Source: an uncultured Acidobacteriia bacterium (GTDB lineage: Bacteria; Acidobacteriota; Terriglobia; Bryobacterales; Bryobacteraceae). From it: a stretch of 37,097 bases of DNA. The position numbers and the translations under genes were made by a program. The notes under the pieces were generated by a model that was not told where the DNA came from, did no database searches, and saw only the letters and a list, made by a program, of their open reading frames with translations. The stretch covers positions 1-37,097 of the forward strand of contig CAIUOG010000007.1 in assembly GCA_903900705.1 (NCBI GenBank), in the 5' to 3' direction. Numbering within the stretch: the first letter of the stretch is position 1; each line of letters opens with the position of its first letter. Shown here one piece after another: positions 15,054 through 23,668 of this stretch.

Positions 15054-15694
15054 TTAGCTCAGACTATAATGAAACCGTGGCGAAGGCAAAAGACCTCGAA
15101 TCCAGACTCGAACGAATTGAACAGCAACTCAGGCTTTTTCAGAAAGTTAGCCGCTTTATGGTGCGTGACATGAGCCTGACGGAAGTGCTGCAGGGAATCG
15201 TCGCGCTGGTCTCGGAATTCACACAGTGTGATTCCTGCCTCGTCTATCTCTGTGATCGCGACGACCTGGTGCTGTGCGCTTCCAGTTCGCACCATGAGGC
15301 ACAGATCGGGCAGGTCCGCCTGAAACTGAACGAAGGTCTGACCGGTTGGGTCGCCCGCGAAAGGCGTCTGCTGGCGATCTCCCGCGAGGCCTATAAAGAC
15401 CCTCGTTTCAAGTACTTTGGCGAGCTTCCTGAAGATGCTTTCGAGGCTTTTCTTTCGGCGCCTGTGATTGCCCGTAACAAGGTAGTCGGCGTCATCAACG
15501 TACAGCATCGGACCGCCCACCAGCACACGGGTGGCGAGATGGAAGTCCTGACGACCCTCGGCGAGCAGGTGGGCTGTGCTCTGGCGCTCGCCCGCATTGC
15601 ACCGCAAATGATTGAATCCATCAATCACGCCGAACTCGTCTTATCTTCCAAGGGCGCCGGTCCGACGCCGCCGCCCGCTTTGCGCCGGAACTAA
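15035..15694 (+). CDS. GAF-domain sensor protein
   Basis: A 219-residue protein. A short coiled coil (AKDLESRLERIEQQLRLFQK) leads into a GAF domain at about 40-185 (LTEVLQGIVALVSEFTQCDS, LNEGLTGWVARERRLLAIS, SAPVIARNKVVGVINVQH). GAF domains bind small ligands or cyclic nucleotides and usually regulate an output domain. None is present here, so it may act on a partner protein. GGAGAGG lies just before the ATG at 15035; an in-frame GTG at 15077 is possible. It is followed at once by the YCF48-like gene, so the two are probably one operon. Confidence 0.87.
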   Translation: MQGIRTLSSDYNETVAKAKDLESRLERIEQQLRLFQKVSRFMVRDMSLTEVLQGIVALVSEFTQCDSCLVYLCDRDDLVLCASSSHHEAQIGQVRLKLNEGLTGWVARERRLLAISREAYKDPRFKYFGELPEDAFEAFLSAPVIARNKVVGVINVQHRTAHQHTGGEMEVLTTLGEQVGCALALARIAPQMIESINHAELVLSSKGAGPTPPPALRRN

Positions 15695-16822
15695 GTGAGA
15701 CTTTTCATGCTGCTTCGATTCTCCGCCCTGTGTTTCGCCGCCCTGCTGTGTCTTTCCGGCGTCCCGTCCGCCCTGGCCGACCCGCATTGGGAGATTCAAT
15801 ACCGCTACCGGCAGATCGACAGTACTCTTACGTTGAACGACCTGGTGTTTCCTTCGGAGAAGCGGGGAATTGCCTGTGGCTATGTGACGGACCGCAAGGA
15901 TAAAGACAAGCCGGTGGTGCTGGTGACGAGCGATGGCGGCGTCAACTGGGCCGAAACGGCGGTGAAGGAAGCCGGCATCTCGCTGTTTTTCCTCAATGAT
16001 TCGAATGGCTGGATGATCACGGACAAGGGCATTTGGGCAACGGTGGAATCCGGTCGCGCCTGGACAAAGCTGAAAAACGCCCCGTCCGGCATGCTGCGCG
16101 TCTGGTTTCTGGACCAGCAGCATGGCTTCGCCGCCGGTCTGCAGAAGCGGGTCTTTGAAACGCTCGACGGCGGTGAGTCGTGGACCTTGCTGGACATCAT
16201 GAAAGACGTGCAGGGCGAGGCCGTCTATACAACCTTCGGGGAGATCTCTTTCGCTGGTAAGAAAGGGATTATCTCGGGCTGGAATATTCCACCCCGGCGC
16301 GGCGGCCCCGACTGGATGGAGCCCGAGCGCGCGGGCGCCAGACGCCAGTTGCCGCATTACGGCGTCCTTTTGCAGACTTCCGACGGCGGGAAACATTGGA
16401 TTAAGAGCGAGGCGTCAATCTTCGGTCAGATCTCACGGATCAGCCTGACCGACCAGGGAACCGGGCTGAGTCTGATTCAGTTCAAGGATGTTTTTGAGTA
16501 CCCGAGTGAGGTGATGAATATCAACATCCACACCGGGAAGAGCACACGGGTCTTTCGTGCCAAAGACCGGGCCATCACTGATATTCGCCTTTTCAACGGC
16601 ACTCCAACCGCCATCATCGCCGGTTATGAACCCTCCGGCCCGATCTACAACAGCCCCATCCCGGGGAAGCTGAAAGTTCTCACCAGCAAAGATATGGAGA
16701 ACTGGAACGAGATGACCGTCGATTACCGGGCAGTCGCGCATTCCGCGATGATCGCCGGACCCGACGAAGACCACCTCTGGATTGCGACCGATACCGGCAT
16801 GATTCTGAAGCTGGTGCCCTGA
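15695..16822 (+). CDS. Secreted YCF48-like beta-propeller protein
   Basis: A 375-residue protein with a signal peptide ending near ALADP. It has three Asp-box motifs (SDGGVNW at about 78-85, LDGGESW at about 157-163, SDGGKHW at about 228-235), the mark of BNR/YCF48-type propeller blades. Loops such as VWFLDQQHGFAAGL fit the same family. YCF48 proteins aid photosystem II assembly in cyanobacteria. In heterotrophs the family is common and its role is unknown. The GTG at 15695 directly abuts the GAF stop; an ATG at 15707 also gives a full signal peptide. Confidence 0.85.
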   Translation: MRLFMLLRFSALCFAALLCLSGVPSALADPHWEIQYRYRQIDSTLTLNDLVFPSEKRGIACGYVTDRKDKDKPVVLVTSDGGVNWAETAVKEAGISLFFLNDSNGWMITDKGIWATVESGRAWTKLKNAPSGMLRVWFLDQQHGFAAGLQKRVFETLDGGESWTLLDIMKDVQGEAVYTTFGEISFAGKKGIISGWNIPPRRGGPDWMEPERAGARRQLPHYGVLLQTSDGGKHWIKSEASIFGQISRISLTDQGTGLSLIQFKDVFEYPSEVMNINIHTGKSTRVFRAKDRAITDIRLFNGTPTAIIAGYEPSGPIYNSPIPGKLKVLTSKDMENWNEMTVDYRAVAHSAMIAGPDEDHLWIATDTGMILKLVP

Positions 16823-16829
16823 GCGCGGT

Positions 16830-19316
16830 TTAGCGCCCGGGCAAGTTCTCCAGAATCTTCAGATACTGGTTGGCGAGGCGAAACTCCTGCTCGTACAGCA
16901 CCTGCTTCGGGTTCTGGGCCTGAAGATCGGTCAGCATCGTAAAGCCACGGCGAAGCTCCGTCAGATCGCTCAGCATGATCCCTTCGTAGATAAGGGCGCG
17001 CGCCAGATCTCCGGTCGCTTTCCGGTCCTGCGGTTCCGCCTTGTGGATATTTTCGTAGATGGCGACTGACTTCCGGGCCGCCTCCCGCGCGCCCGCCAGG
17101 TCACCCAGGTTCTCATCCCACGGTGCGCCCAGGGTGGTCGCCACCCGCAGCCAGCCACGAGCCACCGCTGAATAACTGACACCATCGTTCGGAACCCGGG
17201 CATGGATCGCCTCCCGCAGTTCCAGGCTCTTCCGGTACTGTTCCAGCGCCTCGGCCAGTTTGTGCTGCGAAACCAGATACTGTCCCAACGCGCCGATTGC
17301 GCTGGAAAGGCCGAGTCTGGTCTCGATGTTGGTAGGGTCCAGTTCGACCGCTTTGCGGTAAATCTCCACTTCCGCCCGCACATGGTCGCCCGCCGACGGA
17401 TCATGCAGACGGGTCAGAATCAGCCCGAGGTTGTGCTCAATGATGCCGGCCTGAACCACCGCCGACGGGTCCTTCGGATATTTCCGCGCCAGTTGATAGC
17501 CAACCGCGAGGCCGGCCTGGTACTCACTCAGCGCTTTTGGGTACTCGCCGGTGGCTTCCAGCAGCATTCCGATTCGCTGATGGAGACCCAGTTCCTGGAG
17601 CAGGGTGCGTTTATCCGGCGCACGGATGGCCTGCAGCCTGGCGAGAATGCGGCGGCCCTTTTGCCAGGCTTCCATCGCGCCTTTGGTGTCGCCCAGGTTG
17701 GGGCGGGACGCCAGACCCAGGACATCCCCCGTTTGCGTGTAGCCGGTAACCAGCATGGCCAGAACCGCGGGATCATCTTTCTCCCCGGCGGCCAGTTTGT
17801 CGAGATAACCGAGCGTTGTGGTGATGACGTCTTTGCGCGCGGAAAGCGCGCCGGGCAGATGCTCCAGCGTCCCCTGCACGTCAAAGAGAGAGTGCCGGCT
17901 CAGATCCACAATGTCCGTCACACGCTTCTGGGCTTCGGCGCGACGCAGTTCCGCCTCCTGGCGCTGCGCCTCCGCTTCTTTCCGCTGATTCTCGGCCTCC
18001 TTCCGCTCGATTTCCGCCTCGCCGGCCCGGTCCATTGCCCGCTTTTCAGACAACGCGGCCAGCCGGTGTTCCTGCTCCGCGCGGGCGCGCTGCGACTCCG
18101 CCACCCGCAGCGCGGCGTTGGCCCGGTGTGCCTCCCAGGACGACACGAAGACGCCTCCCAGCAGGGCGGCCACAGCGGCTGCGGACGCCACCACTCCCAT
18201 ACGGTTCCGGAGCACGAACTTACCGGCGCGGTAACGGAACGTCGATTCACGGGCCAGCACGGGCCGGCCCTGCAGGTAGCGCAGGATATCCTCGCTGAAC
18301 TGCTCCACCGAACTGTAACGGCGCTCCGGTTCCTTGCGCAGGGCCATCAGGATGATGTTGTCCAGGTCTCCGGAAAGCTCGCGACGTTTGGCGATGCTGC
18401 TGGGGCGCGGGGGTTCATCCTCACAAACGGTACGGGCCATTTCGAACGGCGTCGTGCCATCGAGCGCGAAGGGGCGGGTGCCTGTCAGCAGGAAGTAGAG
18501 CACCACGCCGAGCGAATAGACGTCCGTGGCGGTGCCGGTGGGCTTGCCACGGAGTTGTTCCGGGCTGGCGTAGTCCGGCGTCATCAGCATGGTCAGCGCG
18601 GTCCGGGTGCGGTCCATCGCGGCGGCGTCATCAATCAGCCGGGCGATGCCGAAATCCAGCAAAGCGGGCGTGCCGTTGTCGCGTACCAGGATATTGGACG
18701 GCTTCAGGTCCCGATGTACCACCAGGCTGCGATGCGCGTAGGAGACGGCGTCACAGATCTTGCGGAACAGTTCACAGCGCGCTTTGAGCCCGAGGTTCTT
18801 CCGCGCGCAGTAGTCATGAATTGCATGCCCCTCCACGTACTCCATCACGAAATACGGGATGCCCGATTCGGTGGCTCCGCCATCCAGCAGGCGCGCGATG
18901 TAGGGATGGTTCAGATCCGCCAGAATCTGGCGCTCGCGCAAAAAACGGGCCACCGCTTCGGGCGTATCCATGCCGCGGCGGATGAACTTGATAGCCACGT
19001 TGCGGCGGAACTGATCGTCGGCGCGGTGCGCAAGATAGACGGAGCCCATGCCGCCATGCCCCAGGACCCGCTCAATCTGATAGGGGCCGATTCGCACTCC
19101 GGACATATCCGGCCCTTCGAGCAAATCCACGGCGCTCGCGGCCAGGATGGAGGAAAGAGGCCGGGACTTATCGGAATCGAAGGCGAGCAGCGAGTCGATC
19201 TCCGCCCGCAGTTCGGCGTCGCCCGCGCACGCTGTTTCGAGGAACGCCGCCCGCTTCCCGGCTGGAAGCTCCACCGCCGCGAGAAAGATTTTTTCGACGA
19301 GTTGGAAGTCGTTCAT
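16830..19316 (-). CDS. Transmembrane Ser/Thr protein kinase with coiled coil and TPR region
   Basis: An 828-residue Pkn-type kinase. Residues 1-70 form a helical N-terminal segment common in acidobacterial kinases. The kinase domain (79-350) has a full set of motifs: glycine loop GHGGMG (86-91), Lys110, HRDLKPSN (201-208), DFG (221-223) and SPEQLRG. A membrane helix follows at about 375-395 (VVASAAAVAALLGGVFVSS). Then comes a Glu/Arg/Ala coiled coil with repeats like ERKEAENQRKEAEAQRQEAE. The C-terminal region (about 500-820) has TPR-like helices (ALSEYQAGLAVGYQLARKYP, LAEALEQYRKSLELREA) and would lie outside the membrane. The kinase is complete and likely active. It converges on the YCF48-like gene with 7 bases between. 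Confidence 0.95.
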   Translation of the reverse strand: MNDFQLVEKIFLAAVELPAGKRAAFLETACAGDAELRAEIDSLLAFDSDKSRPLSSILAASAVDLLEGPDMSGVRIGPYQIERVLGHGGMGSVYLAHRADDQFRRNVAIKFIRRGMDTPEAVARFLRERQILADLNHPYIARLLDGGATESGIPYFVMEYVEGHAIHDYCARKNLGLKARCELFRKICDAVSYAHRSLVVHRDLKPSNILVRDNGTPALLDFGIARLIDDAAAMDRTRTALTMLMTPDYASPEQLRGKPTGTATDVYSLGVVLYFLLTGTRPFALDGTTPFEMARTVCEDEPPRPSSIAKRRELSGDLDNIILMALRKEPERRYSSVEQFSEDILRYLQGRPVLARESTFRYRAGKFVLRNRMGVVASAAAVAALLGGVFVSSWEAHRANAALRVAESQRARAEQEHRLAALSEKRAMDRAGEAEIERKEAENQRKEAEAQRQEAELRRAEAQKRVTDIVDLSRHSLFDVQGTLEHLPGALSARKDVITTTLGYLDKLAAGEKDDPAVLAMLVTGYTQTGDVLGLASRPNLGDTKGAMEAWQKGRRILARLQAIRAPDKRTLLQELGLHQRIGMLLEATGEYPKALSEYQAGLAVGYQLARKYPKDPSAVVQAGIIEHNLGLILTRLHDPSAGDHVRAEVEIYRKAVELDPTNIETRLGLSSAIGALGQYLVSQHKLAEALEQYRKSLELREAIHARVPNDGVSYSAVARGWLRVATTLGAPWDENLGDLAGAREAARKSVAIYENIHKAEPQDRKATGDLARALIYEGIMLSDLTELRRGFTMLTDLQAQNPKQVLYEQEFRLANQYLKILENLPGR

Positions 19317-19379
19317 GGGGTCTTTGCGCGAAATGCAAAATCGGGCCGCGCTGCGCCGCTCCGTTCATTTTTTGCCGGT

Positions 19380-19685
19380 TCAGGGCTTTGGCAGAACGAT
19401 CCAGGAAACAATGTAGCCAAAGAAGCCGATATGCGGCGGGACCAGCAGCAGGCCAACCCAGATCAGCCGCATCAGCGTGACGTCCATGGCGAAATACTCC
19501 GCATAACCGGTGCAGACGCCGGCCAGCTTTTTGCCTTCCCGGATTCGGCGCAGTCGTTTCGTTTCGGGTGCGGGGTTTGGGGGTAGTGGGCCCGACGCCG
19601 CTTCTGGGGCAAAGGTCGGTTTCCCGCATGCCACGCAGTAGCGCGCCGTTTCATCGAGTCTGGTCCCGCACTTTGTACAGAACAT
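19380..19685 (-). CDS. PspC-domain protein with zinc ribbon
   Basis: A 101-residue protein. The zinc ribbon is CTKCGTRLDETARYCVAC. It is followed by a PspC domain (KKLAGVCTGYAEYFAMDVTL, then the helix MRLIWVGLLLVPPHIGFFGY). PspC proteins sense membrane stress and bind partners at the inner membrane. The gene lies 63 bases upstream of the Ser/Thr kinase on the same strand and is likely co-transcribed with it, so it could be a substrate or partner. That link is by position only. Confidence 0.9.
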   Translation of the reverse strand: MFCTKCGTRLDETARYCVACGKPTFAPEAASGPLPPNPAPETKRLRRIREGKKLAGVCTGYAEYFAMDVTLMRLIWVGLLLVPPHIGFFGYIVSWIVLPKP

Positions 19686-19700
19686 GGCTGTCTTGTCCGA

Positions 19701-19724
19701 TTATGTCTTAACTTATGTCTTAAC
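19701..19724. repeat. 12-bp perfect tandem duplication
   Basis: TTATGTCTTAAC is repeated twice without a gap. The second copy contains the stop codon of the metallophosphoesterase gene (19720-19722). The first fills the spacer before the PspC gene. It looks like a local slippage duplication. Confidence 0.8.
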
Positions 19725-20460
19725 GACCGAGGGCGAGACGCGCACCCAGCACCGCGGGCAGCCCGGCCCGCTCGATCTTTCGTCGCACGGCCTCTGTGTC
19801 ATACGGAGTTCGATGCAAGGTCACGTCGCCGGTCGCGCCGTCGAAAATACCATAGGCGGCCCGCGGGTCCCCATCGCGGGGCTGCCCCACGGAACCGGGA
19901 TTCACCAGCCAGCAGGACCCGGGCGTCACTTCCACGCGCATCGCCGATTCTTCCGGCTTCAGCCTGCGAATGGCGCGCTGCGTCTCTTCGATCCAGGCAA
20001 ATCCGCCCTGCAGATGCGTATGGCCAAAAAAGGTGAGGCTGACTTCCAGGTAGGGATACACGTTCGCCGCATCCGTCATGGAGGCGACGTATTCATCCTC
20101 ATCGAGCGGCGACCCGTGAACCAGGATGAAGTCGTCCTGCAGCACTGGTCCGCCCGGAAGATTGCGCAGATACTCCGTGTTTTCAGCCGAGAGTTGCCCC
20201 ATGGTCCAGCGCGTGGCGGCCTGCGCCACCGGATTGAACCATTCGATATCGTCCATCCCGCAGCAGGCGCGGTCGTGATTCCCCCGGATGGTCAGCAGCA
20301 CGTTTTCACGGGCCCATTCCACCACGTAATTGGGATCGGGCCCGTACCCCACCAGGTCGCCACAACTCAGAATCCGGTCGTATTGGTTGTTCGCGTCCAG
20401 CAGCACGGCTTCGAGAGCTTCCCGGTTGCTGTGCAGATCGCTCAGCAGCAAATAGCGCAC
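19720..20460 (-). CDS. Metallophosphoesterase (YfcE/MJ0936-like)
   Basis: A 246-residue calcineurin-like phosphoesterase. All metal-binding motifs are present: LLLSDLHSN, SCGDLVGYGPDP, RGNHDRA, VHGSP and FGHTH. The layout matches the short, soluble phosphodiesterase-like members. The substrate is unknown; cyclic nucleotides or protein phosphates are both possible. The GTG at 20460 is chosen as the start because it directly precedes VRYLLLSDLHSN and lies one base after the stop of the upstream gene. A longer frame would overlap that gene without adding a conserved part. It is the last gene of the rsmE operon. Confidence 0.87.
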   Translation of the reverse strand: MRYLLLSDLHSNREALEAVLLDANNQYDRILSCGDLVGYGPDPNYVVEWARENVLLTIRGNHDRACCGMDDIEWFNPVAQAATRWTMGQLSAENTEYLRNLPGGPVLQDDFILVHGSPLDEDEYVASMTDAANVYPYLEVSLTFFGHTHLQGGFAWIEETQRAIRRLKPEESAMRVEVTPGSCWLVNPGSVGQPRDGDPRAAYGIFDGATGDVTLHRTPYDTEAVRRKIERAGLPAVLGARLALGR

Positions 20461-20461
20461 G

Positions 20462-21652
20462 CTATGCCCTGCGCAGTCTGAGAAGGGTAATTTCCGGCGG
20501 CGCGCCGAAACGAACGGGCATCCCGATGGTGCCGATGCCGGCATTGACATAGCAGCTGCGACCGTTCAGACGGTAAAGGCCCGCCACATAGGGCGTAAAG
20601 AATCGCGCCAGATTGGCCGTGCGATTAAGAATCTCCACTGTTACCTGTCCACCATGCGTATGACCGCCAATCATCGCATCATATCCTGTCAGCACCGATG
20701 ACGGGAACACGTCGGGATTATGCGAAAGCAGGATGTTCGCCGCCCCCGGGACAATCAGCTTTTCCGCGCCGTGCAGGTACGTGTCGCGCCGCGCAAAGCT
20801 CTGGAAATCGACTCCGGCCACGTTGAGCGTCCCTTTTCCCCAGCGCAGGGGAACGTGGCGCATCCGGAGAAAGTCGATACCCACTTTGGCGGCTTCGAGG
20901 GTGGTGTAGTCCTCGCACTTCGCGTAGACCTCGTGGTTGCCCAGGCAGCCCAGCACTCCCGCCTCCGCCCGCAGGCGCGCCAGTTCGCGAATGGTCGCGT
21001 CGAGGGGGTCACCACTTTGGGTGATCAGGTCGCCGGTCACCAGCGTCAGATTCGGTTTCAGTTCGTTGGTAATATCGACCACGCGGCCCGCCTCGCGGAC
21101 ACTCAGAAAAGGGCTGACGTGCAGGTCGCTGATCTGGGCGACGCGAAGACCTTCTAGGTCCGGGTGGAGATCGGGAATCGGGAAATCGACCTCGCGGACC
21201 ACGTAACGGGTGCGTTCCACCAGACCGCCGAATGTCACCATCCCGGACGGCGCGGCAGTTGCGGCGATCATGGTGCCGCGAATGGCGGCACGGCGGGCTG
21301 GTGAAAAAGCCGTCGGCCTGCGTTCCACGCGGCGCAGCAGCGGTCGGAACGCCGCGTAAATATTGATGCTCAGGAAGGACGTGAAGCCCCACGCCGTCCC
21401 AAACGCGATCAAAGTCCCGCTGATCAGCGCGGGGATGACATCGGAGCGGTATTGCAGGCGCAGCAGATCAATGGCGAAGCCCGCCGCCGTGAGTAGCCAG
21501 ACAAGCCAGAGCACGGCGCGCACACCATAGTAGTTCCAGGGCTGCAGACGGAACTTCCAGTCTTTGTTGAGGAACCACGCGATCTCGAACTGCGCCACCA
21601 GTACCATCACCCCGATGAGGATGGTCAGGGTGGGCACATGCTGCGATTTCAT
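20462..21652 (-). CDS. Membrane-anchored metallophosphoesterase (YkuE/LpxG-like)
   Basis: A 396-residue protein. Three or four membrane helices occupy residues 8-110 (LTILIGVMVLVAQFEIAWFL, VRAVLWLVWLLTAAGFAI). A basic linker then leads into the phosphoesterase domain. Motifs are ISDLHVSPF, VTGDLI, CLGNHEVY, LSHNPDVF and GGHTHGGQ. The family includes YkuE and the UDP-diacylglucosamine hydrolase LpxG, so a lipid-linked substrate is reasonable but not proven. The ATG at 21652 lies one base from the rsmE stop, so the genes form a tight operon. Confidence 0.9.
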   Translation of the reverse strand: MKSQHVPTLTILIGVMVLVAQFEIAWFLNKDWKFRLQPWNYYGVRAVLWLVWLLTAAGFAIDLLRLQYRSDVIPALISGTLIAFGTAWGFTSFLSINIYAAFRPLLRRVERRPTAFSPARRAAIRGTMIAATAAPSGMVTFGGLVERTRYVVREVDFPIPDLHPDLEGLRVAQISDLHVSPFLSVREAGRVVDITNELKPNLTLVTGDLITQSGDPLDATIRELARLRAEAGVLGCLGNHEVYAKCEDYTTLEAAKVGIDFLRMRHVPLRWGKGTLNVAGVDFQSFARRDTYLHGAEKLIVPGAANILLSHNPDVFPSSVLTGYDAMIGGHTHGGQVTVEILNRTANLARFFTPYVAGLYRLNGRSCYVNAGIGTIGMPVRFGAPPEITLLRLRRA

Positions 21653-22414
21653 CTAGTCCAATTGTATCGGCGCGCCGGGCTCCTGCCCGTTCGCGGGAAT
21701 GTCCATCGCCCGTTGCGCAAAAACGGCCAGCGCCGCACAAACGGCTGTTTCCGCCCGCAGGACGGAGGGCCCCAGCGATGCGCCCGTCCAGCCCGCCTGC
21801 GCGAATAACCCGCGTTCGTGATCAGTCCAGCCGCCTTCGGGGCCCACGATGAGAGAGGTGGAATCGCCCGCCGCGAGAGTGAAGGCCCTCGCAAGCGGCG
21901 TCGCACCCGGCTTTTCGTCCAGCCAGATGCGATGCGTTGCCGTGTCTTTCAGTGCCATGGCAAAGCGGACGGCATCGGTGATCTCCGGACTGCGCAGCCG
22001 CCGGGACTGCTCGCTCGCCTCTTTCGCAATGCGACGCCAGCGTTCCACCCGCTTGACGGCGGCCCGGTCGAGCCCCTGTTCGCTGCGCGCGGCTTCCACG
22101 GGAACAATGCGTGAGACCCCAAGTTCAGTAGCCTTTTCGACCGCCCATTCGAAGCGCTCGAACTTAATGAGAGCCAGATAGAGCGTCACCGGCGGCAGCG
22201 GGGAGTCTCCGGGCAACTCTTCGTCCAGAGTGAAGGTTACCAGGTTCTTGCGGGCATCCTCCACGGTGGCAAGCCAGACCTGCCGGCTGTCGGTAATCTC
22301 GAATTTCTGGCCGCTCTCCACGCGCAGAACGCGGGTGAGATGGTGCGCGTCGTCGCCCGTGATTTCCGCCCGTCCATCCTGAATCCGATCCACAAAGAAA
22401 CGCCGTCGCGCCAT
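21653..22414 (-). CDS. rsmE: 16S rRNA (uracil1498-N3)-methyltransferase
   Basis: A 253-residue SPOUT methyltransferase. An N-terminal PUA-like domain (DDAHHLTRVLRVESGQKFEI) is followed by the trefoil knot with LIVGPEGGWTDHE and LGPSVLRAETAVCAAL, the S-adenosylmethionine-binding and dimer motifs. RsmE methylates N3 of U1498 in helix 44 of 16S rRNA in assembled 30S subunits. It leads the three-gene operon with the two phosphoesterases. It is divergent from the glycosyltransferase gene, with 45 bases between the starts. Confidence 0.95.
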   Translation of the reverse strand: MARRRFFVDRIQDGRAEITGDDAHHLTRVLRVESGQKFEITDSRQVWLATVEDARKNLVTFTLDEELPGDSPLPPVTLYLALIKFERFEWAVEKATELGVSRIVPVEAARSEQGLDRAAVKRVERWRRIAKEASEQSRRLRSPEITDAVRFAMALKDTATHRIWLDEKPGATPLARAFTLAAGDSTSLIVGPEGGWTDHERGLFAQAGWTGASLGPSVLRAETAVCAALAVFAQRAMDIPANGQEPGAPIQLD

Positions 22415-22459
22415 GAACGAATGGTAACCGCGCGGGTCTTATGATGAGGAGATCAGATC

Positions 22460-23668
22460 ATGCCCACGACCAATGGCGGCCCTAAGCGCTTCAGTCCCGC
22501 AAAGGTGGTGGTCTCACTGGCCGTGTTTGCGCTGGTCCTGAAGATATTGCTCGCGTACGTGACGCTGGGAACCAACGACGCCACCACGTGGGAAAACGAT
22601 CTGGTGAAACTCCGCGCGGACGGATTCGCGGAACTCTATCGTGACGGCGTCTACCTGCCCGATGATCCGGCACATCACTATCCTCAGTACTTCATCCATC
22701 CGCCTCCCGTACTGCACATCCTGAAAACCTTTGGCGCATTCGAGGAGTCGACCGGCCTGCCGCTGCGTTTCTGGCTGCGCCTGCTGTGCGCTTTTGCAGA
22801 CCTCGCCACGCTCTGCCTTGTATGGCGCATCCGGGGCCCGGGAACCGACTGGCGAGCGCTGGCTTTGCTCGCGCTTTCCCCCATCGGCATCACCATCTCC
22901 GGCTTTCACATGAATACGGACCCGGTGATGATCTGCTTCGTGGTGGCGAGTGTCTGGTTTGTGGAGCGGAAGCAGTTCGGCATCGCCGGGGTCGCCTTCG
23001 GGCTCGCCGCGGGGATCAAGCTGGTGCCGGTGCTTTTCGTTCCGGCCTTCCTGCTCTACCTGCCGGACCACCGGAACCGGCTGCGTTGGGCTCTGGCGGC
23101 ACTAGCGACGTGGCTGGTGATCGGCCTGCCGTATCTGGCGCGGGAACCGGGGCTCATCCTCAGCAGAATCCTTGGTTATGGGGGCTGGACCGGCTGGTGG
23201 GGAATCTATCTGCTGCTGCGCTTCCTGCTGATTGCGATGGGTTTTGACGCCCCCGCCGGTCTGCTCGCCGGTCCCGGCAAGTGGCTGGCACTCGCCTCCA
23301 TTGTGGCGATTCCGGTGTACCTGCGCCTTACGTGCCGCCGCCCGCCGCTGTTTGACCAGTGCGGCGCAGTCGTGTTCGCGTTTCTGTTGCTGAGTCCTGG
23401 CTTCGGATTCCAGTATCTGGCGTGGAGTTCGCCGTGGATTGTCGCGCTGGGCTTCGGTCCCACCGCGCGGTATTACCTGATCGCGGGCGCGTTCCTGACG
23501 GGTTCTTATGCACAGGCCGCCTGGGGCAGCGGCCTGCACGCCTATGCGAATTTCATGCGCAATGACCGGTTCAGCATGATGCTGGGGCCGTTCTGCTGGC
23601 TCGCCCTGGGCGTCGCTGCGCTGGGCTTTATCCGAAAACTGAAAGCAACTCCTGTCAGAGAGGTTTAA
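22460..23668 (+). CDS. GT-C type membrane glycosyltransferase (GT87/DUF2029-like)
   Basis: A 402-residue integral membrane protein with about ten helices. The first extracytoplasmic loop (GTNDATTWENDLVKLRADG, then HPPPVLHILK) holds an acidic residue where GT-C enzymes bind the polyprenyl-phosphate sugar donor. The overall pattern resembles DUF2029/GT87 mannosyltransferases. It probably adds a sugar to a lipid, glycan or protein outside the inner membrane. GAGGAG upstream supports the start. It converges on the secretin gene with a 14-base overlap. Its position next to the pilus locus could mean pilin glycosylation, but nothing shows this directly. Confidence 0.82.
   Translation: MPTTNGGPKRFSPAKVVVSLAVFALVLKILLAYVTLGTNDATTWENDLVKLRADGFAELYRDGVYLPDDPAHHYPQYFIHPPPVLHILKTFGAFEESTGLPLRFWLRLLCAFADLATLCLVWRIRGPGTDWRALALLALSPIGITISGFHMNTDPVMICFVVASVWFVERKQFGIAGVAFGLAAGIKLVPVLFVPAFLLYLPDHRNRLRWALAALATWLVIGLPYLAREPGLILSRILGYGGWTGWWGIYLLLRFLLIAMGFDAPAGLLAGPGKWLALASIVAIPVYLRLTCRRPPLFDQCGAVVFAFLLLSPGFGFQYLAWSSPWIVALGFGPTARYYLIAGAFLTGSYAQAAWGSGLHAYANFMRNDRFSMMLGPFCWLALGVAALGFIRKLKATPVREV

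Noticed and set aside
17202-19586. A very long open frame on the plus strand opposite the Ser/Thr kinase gene
   Set aside because: It mirrors the kinase codons in a GC-rich gene, has a low-complexity His/Gln/Arg-rich product and no recognisable domain. The kinase on the other strand has a full motif set.
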